Assembly: GCA_902785365.1 (NCBI GenBank)
Contig: CACZYC010000019.1
Location: 1 to 40,216, forward strand
From: an uncultured Ruminococcus sp.
GTDB taxonomy: Bacteria > Bacillota > Clostridia > Oscillospirales > Acutalibacteraceae
Direction of reading: 5' to 3'
Length of the DNA: 40,216 nt
Part shown: one piece after another, positions 9,175 to 16,091 of the stretch
Layout of the letters: every line of letters begins with the position of its first letter
Numbering within the stretch: position 1 is the first letter of the stretch
Program-made: the position numbers and the translations under genes
Notes under the pieces: model-generated
Told to the model about the DNA's origin: nothing
Seen by the model: the letters and a program-made list of their open reading frames with translations, nothing else
The model's database searches: none

Positions 9175-11529
9175 ATGTTATGCAGTAAATGTGGAAAACG
9201 ACCTGCTGTTGTGTTCGTTTCTTCCAATAATCCTTCCTCGGATGCTCCAACAACAGGTTATTGTCTTACCTGCGCCAAGGAGCTCGGCATAAAGCCTGTC
9301 GAGGATTTGATAAATAAAATGGGTCTTTCTGACGAAGACCTTGAGACTGTTCAGGATCAGATGAACAACCTCCTCAACGAGGACGGAATGAAAAGCCTGA
9401 TGGAGAATATGAATGTTGAAAATCTCGCTGAACAGATGGAGGAATTCAACGAGCAGAATGAGGATAACGGTGATTTCACACCGGGCGGAACTCCTGTTTT
9501 CCCGTTCTTTAATAATCTTTTCAACGGCAATAGTAATAATGAAAACGGCACAAACAGCGGCTCTGATCGTCGCGAACGCAACAGGGAACGCCGCAAGAAC
9601 GCCGCTAAGGATAAAAAGCGTAAGCACCTGAATTTGTACTGCGAGGATTTAACCCGTAAGGCTAAGGAAGGCAGAATTGATAATATTATCGGCAGAGATA
9701 AAGAGATTGAGCGTGTTGTTCAGATTCTTTCACGTCGAACAAAGAATAACCCATGTCTTATTGGTGAACCCGGTGTCGGTAAAACCGCTATAGCTGAGGG
9801 ACTCGCCCAGCGAATTGCCGCGGGTAATGTGCCTCTCAGACTTGCTGACAAGGAAATTTTTCTGCTCGACCTTACATCTCTTGTAGCTGGAACTCAGTTC
9901 AGAGGTCAGTTTGAAAGCCGTATAAAAGGTCTTACCCAAGAGATCAAAGAAGCGGGTAACATTATACTCTTTATTGACGAGGTTCATAACCTTGTGGGCG
10001 CGGGTGATGGCAGTGAAGGTACAATGAACGCCGCAAATATCCTTAAACCCGCACTTTCACGCGGCGAAGTTCAGGTTATCGGCGCTACGACATTTAATGA
10101 GTATCGTAAGCATATCGAGAAAGACTCCGCGCTTGAGCGTCGTTTTCAGCCTGTAAAGGTAGGGGAGCCGTCCATCGCTGATACTATTGAGGTTATTAAA
10201 GGAGTTAAAGGTTATTATGAAGCTCACCACCGCGTGTGGGTTAACGACGACGCAGTTCGCAAGGTAGTTGTTCTTTCCGAGAGATATATTAACGACCGAT
10301 TTTTACCTGATAAAGCAATTGACTTGCTCGATGAAAGTTGTGCCTGCGCGGCTTTGAGAAATAAAGAGCTGGAGCGTTATGACAAGCTCAATCTTGAAAA
10401 ACAAAAGTACAGTAAAACTATGACCGACCTTGAAAGCGAGGAAAATATTGATTTTGAGAAGGTTGCTGAGGTACGTTCTACAATCGCCAGGATTGACCAA
10501 CAGCTTTCTGAAATTGATATGGATAAGGTCAACGCCCCTGTCACTGAGGAGGATATCGCTAAGGTTATCGAGCTTTGGACAGGTATTCCTTCTAGTCGTA
10601 TCCGTGAAAACGAGCTTTCTAAACTCGCGGATATCGATGTGGAACTGAAAAAGAAGATAATAGGACAGGACGAGGCGGTCGACGCGCTCTCATCTGCTAT
10701 CAAACGCAGCAGAGTGCAGATTTCTCCTCGCCGTCGTCCCGCTTCATTTATATTTGTAGGACCTACGGGTGTTGGTAAAACCGAACTTGTAAAAGTGCTC
10801 TCACAGCAGCTATTTGATACTCCCGAAACTCTCATCCGTCTTGATATGTCCGAGTTTATGGAGAAGCACTCGGTAAGTAAAATCATCGGATCGCCTCCCG
10901 GATATGTCGGTTATGATGAGGCAGGACAGGTAACCGAAAAGGTTCGCCGCCGTCCTTATTCCGTTCTGCTTTTTGACGAGATTGAAAAGGCTCATCCTGA
11001 TGTTCTGAACATTCTGCTTCAGATTCTTGACGAAGGCAGAGTAACCGATGCTCACGGCAGAAATGTTAACTTTGAGAATACAGTAATTGTTATGACGTCC
11101 AACGCCGGTTCCGAACGCCGCGAAAATGCTCTCGGCTTCGGTAAACAAGAGGATGATATGGCTCGTGAAAAGGCTATGAAAGGTCTTGAGGAGTTCCTTC
11201 GTCCTGAGTTTATTGCCAGAGTTGACGAGGTAATTGTTTTCCATAGCCTGACAGCCGAAAATTACCGTGATATAGCTGATTTGATGTTAAGCGAGTACAA
11301 AGAACCTCTTATGGAAAAGGCTATTCGTTTTACTTATGACGACAGCGTTTGCGATTATGTGGCAAAGAATGGCGCTAACGGTAACAGTGGCGCTCGTGAT
11401 TTGCGTAACTTTATCCGTAAGCATATCGAGGACAAAATTACTGCTGAGCTCATTAACCGCCGTGATGGTGATGTAGCGGGCATAAATGTCACTATTGCTG
11501 ATGATGATATAAAACTGGAAGTTATCTAA
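9175..11529 (+). CDS. ClpC-like AAA+ unfoldase with N-terminal McsA-type zinc finger
   Basis: This is a Hsp100/Clp ATPase with two AAA+ modules. Walker A1 is GEPGVGKT (197-204), Walker B1 is [10 protein letters not shown], and the second module has [10 protein letters not shown] and [13 protein letters not shown]. The first 35 residues hold two CxxC pairs (C3, C6, C30, C33), as in McsA, followed by an acidic Asn/Gly-rich linker (about 80-140). The usual double Clp-N repeat domain is absent. An ALGFG tripeptide loop in the second module sits where ClpC contacts ClpP, so a protease partner is likely. RBS AAGGAG. It probably handles damaged proteins in the cytosol. Confidence 0.88.
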   Translation: MLCSKCGKRPAVVFVSSNNPSSDAPTTGYCLTCAKELGIKPVEDLINKMGLSDEDLETVQDQMNNLLNEDGMKSLMENMNVENLAEQMEEFNEQNEDNGDFTPGGTPVFPFFNNLFNGNSNNENGTNSGSDRRERNRERRKNAAKDKKRKHLNLYCEDLTRKAKEGRIDNIIGRDKEIERVVQILSRRTKNNPCLIGEPGVGKTAIAEGLAQRIAAGNVPLRLADKEIFLLDLTSLVAGTQFRGQFESRIKGLTQEIKEAGNIILFIDEVHNLVGAGDGSEGTMNAANILKPALSRGEVQVIGATTFNEYRKHIEKDSALERRFQPVKVGEPSIADTIEVIKGVKGYYEAHHRVWVNDDAVRKVVVLSERYINDRFLPDKAIDLLDESCACAALRNKELERYDKLNLEKQKYSKTMTDLESEENIDFEKVAEVRSTIARIDQQLSEIDMDKVNAPVTEEDIAKVIELWTGIPSSRIRENELSKLADIDVELKKKIIGQDEAVDALSSAIKRSRVQISPRRRPASFIFVGPTGVGKTELVKVLSQQLFDTPETLIRLDMSEFMEKHSVSKIIGSPPGYVGYDEAGQVTEKVRRRPYSVLLFDEIEKAHPDVLNILLQILDEGRVTDAHGRNVNFENTVIVMTSNAGSERRENALGFGKQEDDMAREKAMKGLEEFLRPEFIARVDEVIVFHSLTAENYRDIADLMLSEYKEPLMEKAIRFTYDDSVCDYVAKNGANGNSGARDLRNFIRKHIEDKITAELINRRDGDVAGINVTIADDDIKLEVI

Positions 11530-11541
11530 AAGGAGAAAACT

Positions 11542-12177
11542 ATGACAGGCGAGTTTAAAATCAAGACAAAAAATCCAAATGTTTTTCTTCGTGTAAGAAA
11601 AGGTCACTTTGCAACAATGCACAGCCACACCAACTACTATATTGATGTTACTACTCAGAAGAATCGTCTTTCCGAGGCAAGAGCTGTGGCAAAAGAAATG
11701 GTTTCTGCCTATCGTTCTAATACAATTGTAGATACGATTCTTTGCCTTGACGGTACTGAAGTAATCGGCGCGGTTGTTGCCGACGAGCTTACTCAGGATA
11801 ACTTTATGAATATGAACGCTCACCAAACCATTTATATCGTTTCTCCCGAATTTACGGGCGGCGGACAAATGATATTCCGAGATAATCTTACTCAGACATT
11901 AGTCGGTAAGCATGTGCTTATTCTCGCGGCTTCAGTCACAACAGGTAAGAGCGCGCTCGCGGCTATTGACGCTATAAAGTATTACGGTGGTCGCGTTGTA
12001 GGTGTTTCGGCTATATTTGCTACTGTTGACGAGTGCGACGGTCATCCTGTTCATTCTATTTTTGACCCGAACGACCTTGACGAGTACCAAAGTTTTAAGC
12101 CGCATCAGTGTCCTTACTGTCAAAACGGCGAAAAAATAGAAGCTTTGATTAACAGCTACGGCTTCTCGGCGTTGTAA
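11542..12177 (+). CDS. Orotate phosphoribosyltransferase-like protein
   Basis: A 211-aa type I PRTase-fold protein. The region VLILAASVTTGKSALAAI (125-142) aligns with the PRPP-binding loop, but the paired acidic residues normally found before TTG are replaced by AA. There is a glycine-rich flexible loop (SPEFTGGGQM, 102-111) and a C-terminal CPYC pair (190-193). It lies 12 nt after the clpC-like gene with a good AAGGAG site, so the two are co-expressed. Clostridial genomes annotate such proteins as orotate phosphoribosyltransferase, but the altered loop makes the pyrimidine role uncertain. Confidence 0.7.
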   Translation: MTGEFKIKTKNPNVFLRVRKGHFATMHSHTNYYIDVTTQKNRLSEARAVAKEMVSAYRSNTIVDTILCLDGTEVIGAVVADELTQDNFMNMNAHQTIYIVSPEFTGGGQMIFRDNLTQTLVGKHVLILAASVTTGKSALAAIDAIKYYGGRVVGVSAIFATVDECDGHPVHSIFDPNDLDEYQSFKPHQCPYCQNGEKIEALINSYGFSAL

Positions 12178-12190
12178 TAATAAAGAATAA

Positions 12191-12224
12191 GGGATACCGA
12201 CACTTAATCGGTATCCCGTTTTAT
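12191..12224 (+). terminator. Terminator after the phosphoribosyltransferase gene
   Basis: GGGATACCGA (12191-12200) pairs with TCGGTATCCC (12208-12217), followed by GTTTTAT. It ends the long run that starts with ruvC. Confidence 0.85.
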
Positions 12225-12245
12225 ATATAGTTTAGTTAATCATAT

Positions 12246-12311
12246 AGCCTTCCCTTGGGGGAAGGTGGGCTTTTTGCCGTCTTGTCCGGCAAAAAGGTCG
12301 GAAGAGGGTAA
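12246..12311. repeat. Double-hairpin palindromic intergenic repeat
   Basis: Two hairpins follow each other: CCTTCCC/GGGAAGG (12248-12265) and CTTTTTGCCG/CGGCAAAAAG (12270-12296). The boxes CCTTCCCTTGGGGGAAGG and GGAAGAGGG resemble a palindromic, MITE-like repeat I know from Ruminococcaceae genomes (recognition from memory, not checked). No coding frame is present. Confidence 0.55.
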
Positions 12312-12485
12312 AGTTTAAAAAAAGAGATAAACTGACAGTGATCGCCCAAACAACAAGCTTGGGTAATATAACAGAATTATCACTTAAAAACGAATTATCA
12401 GTGAACGCCGAGAACGTAAATCTCGAAATTATAATATATTCATTTTTATAACTTTATCATTAAAACTAAATTTTGTCAATAATTG
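12312..12485. other. AT-rich intergenic stretch without a gene
   Basis: No plausible coding frame is seen. Two small hairpins occur, CCCAA/TTGGG near 12344-12363 and CGAG/CTCG near 12408-12425, followed by a very AT-rich tract. It lies between the palindromic repeat and the tRNA-Gly tail repeat. Confidence 0.4.
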
Positions 12486-12670
12486 TGGAGCGGATGATGT
12501 ATGTTCATCTTTACAGATGTTCATCTCGTTTGTTGTAGTGTGTGTTATAGGACGGGTTCATCAGCGCTCCTCGATAAAATTGTCCCACTGGGACAATTTA
12601 TTAACGCTCGGCTTCGATTCCCATCCTCCGCGTAACGAAAAAAAAGGCACCCAATGAGTGCCTTTTTTCG
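12486..12670 (-). repeat. tRNA-Gly tail repeat unit (185 bp)
   Basis: Lying directly downstream of tRNA-Gly, this unit begins on the plus strand with a 13-nt copy of the complement of the tRNA 3' end (TGGAGCGGATGAT at 12486-12498). It contains an inverted copy of the tRNA T-arm and acceptor side (TTCGATTCCCATCCTCCGC, about 12613-12631, 18 of 19 matching the tRNA). A hairpin AATTGTCCC/GGGACAATT lies at about 12580-12600, and the tRNA terminator closes the unit. An outer 8-bp helix (AGGATGGG with CCCGTCCT, minus strand) encloses the hairpin. The same architecture at nearly the same period is found beside tRNA-Ala (21621-21986). Confidence 0.7.
12638..12668 (-). terminator. Terminator of tRNA-Gly
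   Basis: GGCAC/GTGCC with flanking A8 and T6 runs gives a bidirectional-looking hairpin two bases beyond the tRNA CCA end on the minus strand. Confidence 0.8.
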
Positions 12671-12744
12671 TGGAGCGGATGATGGGAATCGAACCCACAC
12701 GATCAGCTTGGAAGGCTGAAGTTCTACCACTAAACTACATCCGC
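12671..12744 (-). tRNA. tRNA-Gly(TCC)
   Basis: The minus strand folds as a full cloverleaf: acceptor GCGGATG paired with CATCCGC, D-arm TAGTTTAGTGGTAGAA, anticodon loop CTTCCAA with anticodon TCC, T-loop TTCGATT, discriminator T and an encoded CCA (12671-12673). Length is 74 nt including CCA. Confidence 0.96.
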
Positions 12745-12761
12745 GTATTGACAACAGTGTT

Positions 12762-12790
12762 ATTATATCAAATAAACCGCTGTTTGTCAA
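12762..12790 (-). promoter_or_regulatory. Consensus sigma-A promoter of tRNA-Gly
   Basis: On the minus strand a perfect TTGACA (12785-12790) and a perfect TATAAT (12762-12767) are 17 bp apart, placing the start about 10 nt before the tRNA. Confidence 0.9.
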
Positions 12791-12799
12791 TTATTCAGA

Positions 12800-13390
12800 T
12801 TAATTAACTTCCAAAGAATCTATAATATCCTCAATCGTTGATTTTAACGCGTCATATTCGGGCTTTTGCTCTTCCATTTTGCTACCGTCAATTCCGCCGA
12901 ACTGTACGTCAGTCGGATATTCAACATATATCTGAATATTTTTATCCAAGTATATTTCTTCGCCGTGCGGTAACTGGCTTACATCAACTTTATTATCAGC
13001 GTCGGTTGTACATATCGCGAATACACGTCCCGCGCCGTAGTCGTCATAAGCTTTTTCGTAAACAAAATTTACATAGTCTATGCCGCTGCTTTTCGATACA
13101 ACCATATCGCCGAGTTCATCCCAAACTTCAGGAAGCTTTACGCTCCATCTGCCGTTGGGTTCGGTATAGGTTTCGGTGCCATCGTCATCGTCGTCATCGT
13201 CGTCAATTGTCGGGAACTCGTCGGTAGTTGTGACCTTTTGATTATCTTGTTGCGCAGTCGTTTCCTCAGATGTTTCCTTAGATGTGCTTTCAGTCGTCTC
13301 TGTCGGCTTATTAAATGTGGGGAACAGGGAACAACCCGCAAAGGACATAATTATTATTGATATAATTAGCAGTGTAACTATCTTTTTCAT
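12800..13390 (-). CDS. Secreted lipoprotein of unknown function with poly-Asp tract
   Basis: A lipoprotein signal (MKKIVTLLIISIIIMSFAGC, Cys20 the lipidation site) is followed by a Thr/Glu/Ser-rich linker (about 28-60), eight consecutive Asp residues (63-70) and a folded C-terminal domain of about 125 residues (from NGRWSVKLPEVWDELG). The frame is open further upstream, but the ATG at 13390 is preferred because GGAG precedes it and it starts 1 nt after the cysE stop, so it is co-translated with cysE. I do not recognise the C-terminal domain. The Asp run is encoded by a GAC/GAT repeat and may vary in length. Confidence 0.8.
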   Translation of the reverse strand: MKKIVTLLIISIIIMSFAGCSLFPTFNKPTETTESTSKETSEETTAQQDNQKVTTTDEFPTIDDDDDDDDGTETYTEPNGRWSVKLPEVWDELGDMVVSKSSGIDYVNFVYEKAYDDYGAGRVFAICTTDADNKVDVSQLPHGEEIYLDKNIQIYVEYPTDVQFGGIDGSKMEEQKPEYDALKSTIEDIIDSLEVN

Positions 13391-13391
13391 T

Positions 13392-14303
13392 TTAGATACT
13401 CCAATCCCAAAACTCATCCTCGTACTTTTTGTCAACGCTGTATTCAAGCTCGGGATTTCTGATGTTGACTTTCATTCCCTCGGATATGGATTTAACAATA
13501 AACGCGTTACCGCCTATTACTACGTTATCTCCAATAATAGTATCGCCGCCAAGAATACTTGTGTTAGAGTATATTGTTACGTTATTGCCGATTGTGGGAT
13601 GTCGTTTTACGCCCTTGAGCTGCTGTCCTTTTCTTGTGGAAAGACCGCCGAGCGTTACGCCTTGGTAAATTTTTACGTTATTGCCGATTACCGTTGTTTC
13701 GCCTATAACAATGCCTGTACCGTGGTCAATAAAGAAAAATTCGCCGATAGTCGCGCCGGGGTGAATGTCAATACCCGTAAGGTTATGAGCGTATTCTGAC
13801 ATTATTCTCGGTATCATAGGGATTCCCAAAAGCCAAAGCTCATGAGCTATTCTGTAAACTGTAATGGCAAATATTCCCGGATAGCTAAAAATAATTTCTT
13901 CCGTGCTGTAAGCCGCGGGATCTCCGCTGTATGCAGCCTGAACGTCCTTGTCGAGATAATCGCGTATATCGGGAATTTTCCCTAAAAATTTGTGAACCAG
14001 GCATTCAGCTTTTTCACTAAAGTTCTCTTTACAGTTATCAACATAGTTTTTCAGCGCGTTAGCAACCTGCTGTGTAAGATTATATTCGATATACTCCACT
14101 CTTTCGCCAACCAGATATTTTACATATCCGCTTCTGATTTTCATATTATCAAAATAACCGGGGAAGAGGAGTTTTCTGAGTTCCTTTACAATGTTAATAA
14201 GCACATCACGGCTGACAATATTGTCAGCGTCTATTCTTTTGGTAAATTCGTGTTTGTCGTAATTTTCAAGAATTTTGTCTACAAGCTTATCCGAATTGTT
14301 CAT
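13392..14303 (-). CDS. cysE: Serine O-acetyltransferase
   Basis: The enzyme acetylates L-serine with acetyl-CoA to give O-acetylserine, the substrate of CysK. The C-terminal half is a left-handed beta-helix of hexapeptide repeats with the hallmarks [26 protein letters not shown] and [11 protein letters not shown]. The long helical N-terminal region (about 1-160) and 303-aa length match the EpsC-type SAT of anaerobes rather than the shorter B. subtilis CysE. It is divergent from the Rrf2 gene and is followed 1 nt later by the lipoprotein gene. Confidence 0.92.
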   Translation of the reverse strand: MNNSDKLVDKILENYDKHEFTKRIDADNIVSRDVLINIVKELRKLLFPGYFDNMKIRSGYVKYLVGERVEYIEYNLTQQVANALKNYVDNCKENFSEKAECLVHKFLGKIPDIRDYLDKDVQAAYSGDPAAYSTEEIIFSYPGIFAITVYRIAHELWLLGIPMIPRIMSEYAHNLTGIDIHPGATIGEFFFIDHGTGIVIGETTVIGNNVKIYQGVTLGGLSTRKGQQLKGVKRHPTIGNNVTIYSNTSILGGDTIIGDNVVIGGNAFIVKSISEGMKVNIRNPELEYSVDKKYEDEFWDWSI

Positions 14304-14324
14304 AATATCATCTCCGTTTTCTAT

Positions 14325-14353
14325 ATTATATATGAGAAATAAAAAATAAGCAA
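14325..14353 (-). promoter_or_regulatory. Promoter of cysE
   Basis: On the minus strand TTGCTT (14348-14353) and TATAAT (14325-14330) are 17 bp apart, with GGAGATGAT shortly before the cysE start. The 5' untranslated region would be only about 15-20 nt. Confidence 0.65.
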
Positions 14354-14361
14354 CAAATTTC

Positions 14362-14390
14362 TTGTAAAAATCAGCTTTTTGTGTTAGAAT
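14362..14390 (+). promoter_or_regulatory. Promoter of the rrf2 gene
   Basis: TTGTAA (14362-14367) and TAGAAT (14385-14390) are 17 bp apart. The CTAC-N7-GTAG palindrome starts 9 nt after the -10 box, so it covers the transcription start. Confidence 0.65.
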
Positions 14391-14398
14391 ATAAAAAA

Positions 14399-14414
14399 CT
14401 ACAAAATTGGTAGG
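14399..14414. promoter_or_regulatory. Putative Rrf2-family operator at its own promoter
   Basis: An inverted repeat CTAC (14399-14402), a 7-nt spacer, and GTAG (14410-14413) lies at the transcription start of rrf2. The same CTAC-N7-GTAG pattern recurs at the cysK promoter (15970-15986), which suggests a shared regulator, probably the Rrf2 protein itself. Confidence 0.7.
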
Positions 14415-14430
14415 TTAAGGGGGAATACAA

Positions 14431-14871
14431 ATGCGTATTTCAACAAAAGGAAGATACGCTTTAAGAATGCTGGTTGATTTGTCGGAGTATCAGAACGACG
14501 GTTTTATTGCCCTCAAGGACATAGCAAAACGCCAGGATATTTCAAAAAAGTATTTGGAGCAGATTGTTCCTGTTCTTAACAAATCACATATTCTTCAGAC
14601 CAACAGAGGTTTTCAGGGCGGCTATAGACTGGCGGTTTCTCCGAGCAAAGTGACGGTTGGAGACGTTCTCAGGCTGACCGAGGGAAGTCTTTCTCCTTTG
14701 GCGTGTATAGATGATGAAAACAATATTGAATGTAAACGTCGTGACGATTGCGCTACTCTCTTTGTTTGGCAAGGACTCAAAGACACTATCGACGAATACC
14801 TTGATGGCATAACTCTTCAGGATATACTCGATCATAAAAGAGAAAGCTATTCAAATGATTATGTAATATAA
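14431..14871 (+). CDS. Rrf2-family transcriptional regulator (IscR/CymR-like)
   Basis: The N-terminal winged helix starts MRISTKGRYALRMLVDLS, a classic Rrf2 start. The recognition region ISKKYLEQIVPVLNKSHILQ and the wing RGFQGGYRLA are also clear. Three cysteines at 92, 101 and 107 lie where IscR-type proteins bind an iron-sulfur cluster. The location between cysE and cysK and the shared operator argue for control of cysteine synthesis, as with CymR, which in Bacillus responds to O-acetylserine through CysK. Length 146 aa; RBS AAGGGGG. Which signal it senses cannot be read from sequence. Confidence 0.88.
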   Translation: MRISTKGRYALRMLVDLSEYQNDGFIALKDIAKRQDISKKYLEQIVPVLNKSHILQTNRGFQGGYRLAVSPSKVTVGDVLRLTEGSLSPLACIDDENNIECKRRDDCATLFVWQGLKDTIDEYLDGITLQDILDHKRESYSNDYVI

Positions 14872-14877
14872 TAGTTA

Positions 14878-14905
14878 AGCGGAAACCATGAGGTTTCCGC
14901 TTTTA
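14878..14905 (+). terminator. Terminator between rrf2 and cysK
   Basis: AGCGGAAACC (14878-14887) and GGTTTCCGCT (14892-14901) form a perfect 10-bp stem followed by TTT. It lies between convergent genes and may serve both. Confidence 0.8.
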
Positions 14906-14915
14906 ATATATCTGT

Positions 14916-15848
14916 TTATGTTTCTGAAAACATCGGTGTGGAAAGATAACGCTCACCGGTGTCAGGAAGCAAGGCTACAATTGTCTTTCCTTTATTCTCT
15001 GGTCTTTGGGCAAGTTTTGTTGCCGCGAATACAGCCGCGCCTGACGATATACCTACAAGTAATCCTTCATTCTGAGCAAGTGCTCTGCCCGTCGCGAAAG
15101 CTTCCTCGTTTTCAACGGTAATGATTTCATCATAAATCTCTGTGTCAAGCGTGTCAGGAACAAATCCCGCGCCGATACCTTGAATCTTATGGGGTCCGGG
15201 GGTTCCTTTTGACAAAACAGGGGAGGTGGCGGGTTCTACCGCTACAACCTTAATGTTGGGATTCTGGCTTTTCAGATATTGACCAACGCCCGAAACAGTT
15301 CCGCCTGTTCCGACGCCTGCTACAAATATGTCAACTTTGCCGTCCGTATCATTCCAGATTTCGGGACCTGTTGTCTTAACGTGCGCAGCGGGGTTGTCGG
15401 GATTTGTAAACTGACTGGGAATAAAGCTATTAGGTATTTCAGCGGCAAGCTCGTCAGCTTTGGCGATAGCGCCTTTCATACCCTTGGAACCGTCAGTTAA
15501 CACGAGCTCCGCACCGTAAGCCTTTAAAAGATTTCTGCGTTCAATGCTCATTGTTTCAGGCATTGTAAGTATTATTCTGTATCCTCTTGAGGAAGCAACC
15601 GCCGCAAGCCCGATACCTGTATTGCCGCTTGTAGGTTCAATAATTACTGCGCCTTCTTTAAGAACGCCCTTTGACTCGGCTTCATCTATCATAGCGCGGG
15701 CGATTCTGTCCTTTACACTTCCTGCGGGGTTAAAATATTCGAGCTTTCCTATAACAGTAGCTTCAAGATTATTGTTTTTCTCATAGTTTTTGAGCTCTAA
15801 GAGCGGTGTGTTTCCTATTAAATCAGTTATTTTGTTATATATTTTCAT
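14916..15848 (-). CDS. cysK: Cysteine synthase A (O-acetylserine sulfhydrylase)
   Basis: This PLP enzyme makes cysteine from O-acetylserine and sulfide. The PLP lysine is K46 in NPAGSVKDR, the substrate loop is TSGNTG (73-78), the phosphate-binding loop is GVGTGGT, and the PLP N1-contacting Ser is in [11 protein letters not shown]. Length 310 aa, normal. It is preceded by a consensus promoter, a CTAC-N7-GTAG operator and a leader with a short cysteine-ending reading frame. SD AAGGAG lies at 15856-15861. Confidence 0.96.
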   Translation of the reverse strand: MKIYNKITDLIGNTPLLELKNYEKNNNLEATVIGKLEYFNPAGSVKDRIARAMIDEAESKGVLKEGAVIIEPTSGNTGIGLAAVASSRGYRIILTMPETMSIERRNLLKAYGAELVLTDGSKGMKGAIAKADELAAEIPNSFIPSQFTNPDNPAAHVKTTGPEIWNDTDGKVDIFVAGVGTGGTVSGVGQYLKSQNPNIKVVAVEPATSPVLSKGTPGPHKIQGIGAGFVPDTLDTEIYDEIITVENEEAFATGRALAQNEGLLVGISSGAAVFAATKLAQRPENKGKTIVALLPDTGERYLSTPMFSET

Positions 15849-15862
15849 TGTTATACTCCTTA

Positions 15863-15941
15863 TAATGAATTAGTTATTATATATTTATGTCAGCATTAGT
15901 CAAAAATTAACATCGCTCATATACTTTATAGTAATTCATTA
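15863..15941 (-). promoter_or_regulatory. cysK leader: 10-bp stem linking the leader-peptide start to the cysK SD region
   Basis: In the mRNA, TAATGAATTA, which contains the start codon of the leader peptide (plus coordinates 15932-15941), is exactly complementary to TAATTCATTA (15863-15872), which ends 1 nt before the cysK Shine-Dalgarno sequence. Ribosomes on the leader frame would prevent this pairing. The direction of the effect on cysK cannot be decided from sequence. Confidence 0.5.
15907..15939 (-). CDS. Cysteine-ending leader peptide upstream of cysK
   Basis: A ten-codon frame, MNYYKVYERC followed by TAA, has a strong GAGGTGAT ribosome-binding site 7 nt before its ATG. The last sense codon is TGT (Cys). 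It lies in the 5' leader of cysK, about 58 nt before that gene and downstream of the promoter and operator. A short frame with a terminal codon for the pathway product is what attenuation or stalling leaders look like, so a cysteine-sensing role is plausible but unproven. Confidence 0.55.
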   Translation of the reverse strand: MNYYKVYERC

Positions 15942-15969
15942 CATCACCTCAAAAATAAAACTTAGTAAT

Positions 15970-15986
15970 CCTACTTGATTTGTAGG
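15970..15986. promoter_or_regulatory. Putative Rrf2-family operator at the cysK promoter
   Basis: A perfect inverted repeat CCTAC (15970-15974), N7, GTAGG (15982-15986) begins 1 nt after the cysK -10 box and covers the transcription start, so a bound protein would repress. It matches the site at 14399-14414. Confidence 0.75.
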
Positions 15987-15987
15987 T

Positions 15988-16016
15988 ATTATATCAAATG
16001 CTTAATAAATTGTCAA
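15988..16016 (-). promoter_or_regulatory. Consensus promoter of cysK
   Basis: On the minus strand a perfect TTGACA (16011-16016) and a perfect TATAAT (15988-15993) are 17 bp apart. Such a strong promoter with an operator on its start site implies repression as the main control. Confidence 0.88.
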
Positions 16017-16032
16017 GTGTTTTAAAAAATTA

Positions 16033-16061
16033 TTGAAATATTATTTTAATTTAAGTATAAT
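16033..16061 (+). promoter_or_regulatory. Promoter of tcdA
   Basis: TTGAAA (16033-16038) and TATAAT (16056-16061) are 17 bp apart, about 30 bp before the tcdA start, which has an AGGAG site. Confidence 0.75.
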
Positions 16062-16091
16062 TATTTTATAAATTCAAACAGGAGAAAAATT

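Noticed and set aside
9178..9627. 149-aa minus-strand frame inside the clpC-like gene
   Set aside because: Opposite to a well-supported zinc-finger and linker coding region; no start signals.
12545..12790. 81-aa minus-strand frame across tRNA-Gly
   Set aside because: It translates the tRNA, its terminator and the tail repeat; no independent coding evidence.
15849..15987. T-box riboswitch for cysteine upstream of cysK
   Set aside because: The leader is short (about 130 nt), lacks a T-box consensus and a terminator/antiterminator; the leader peptide explains it better.
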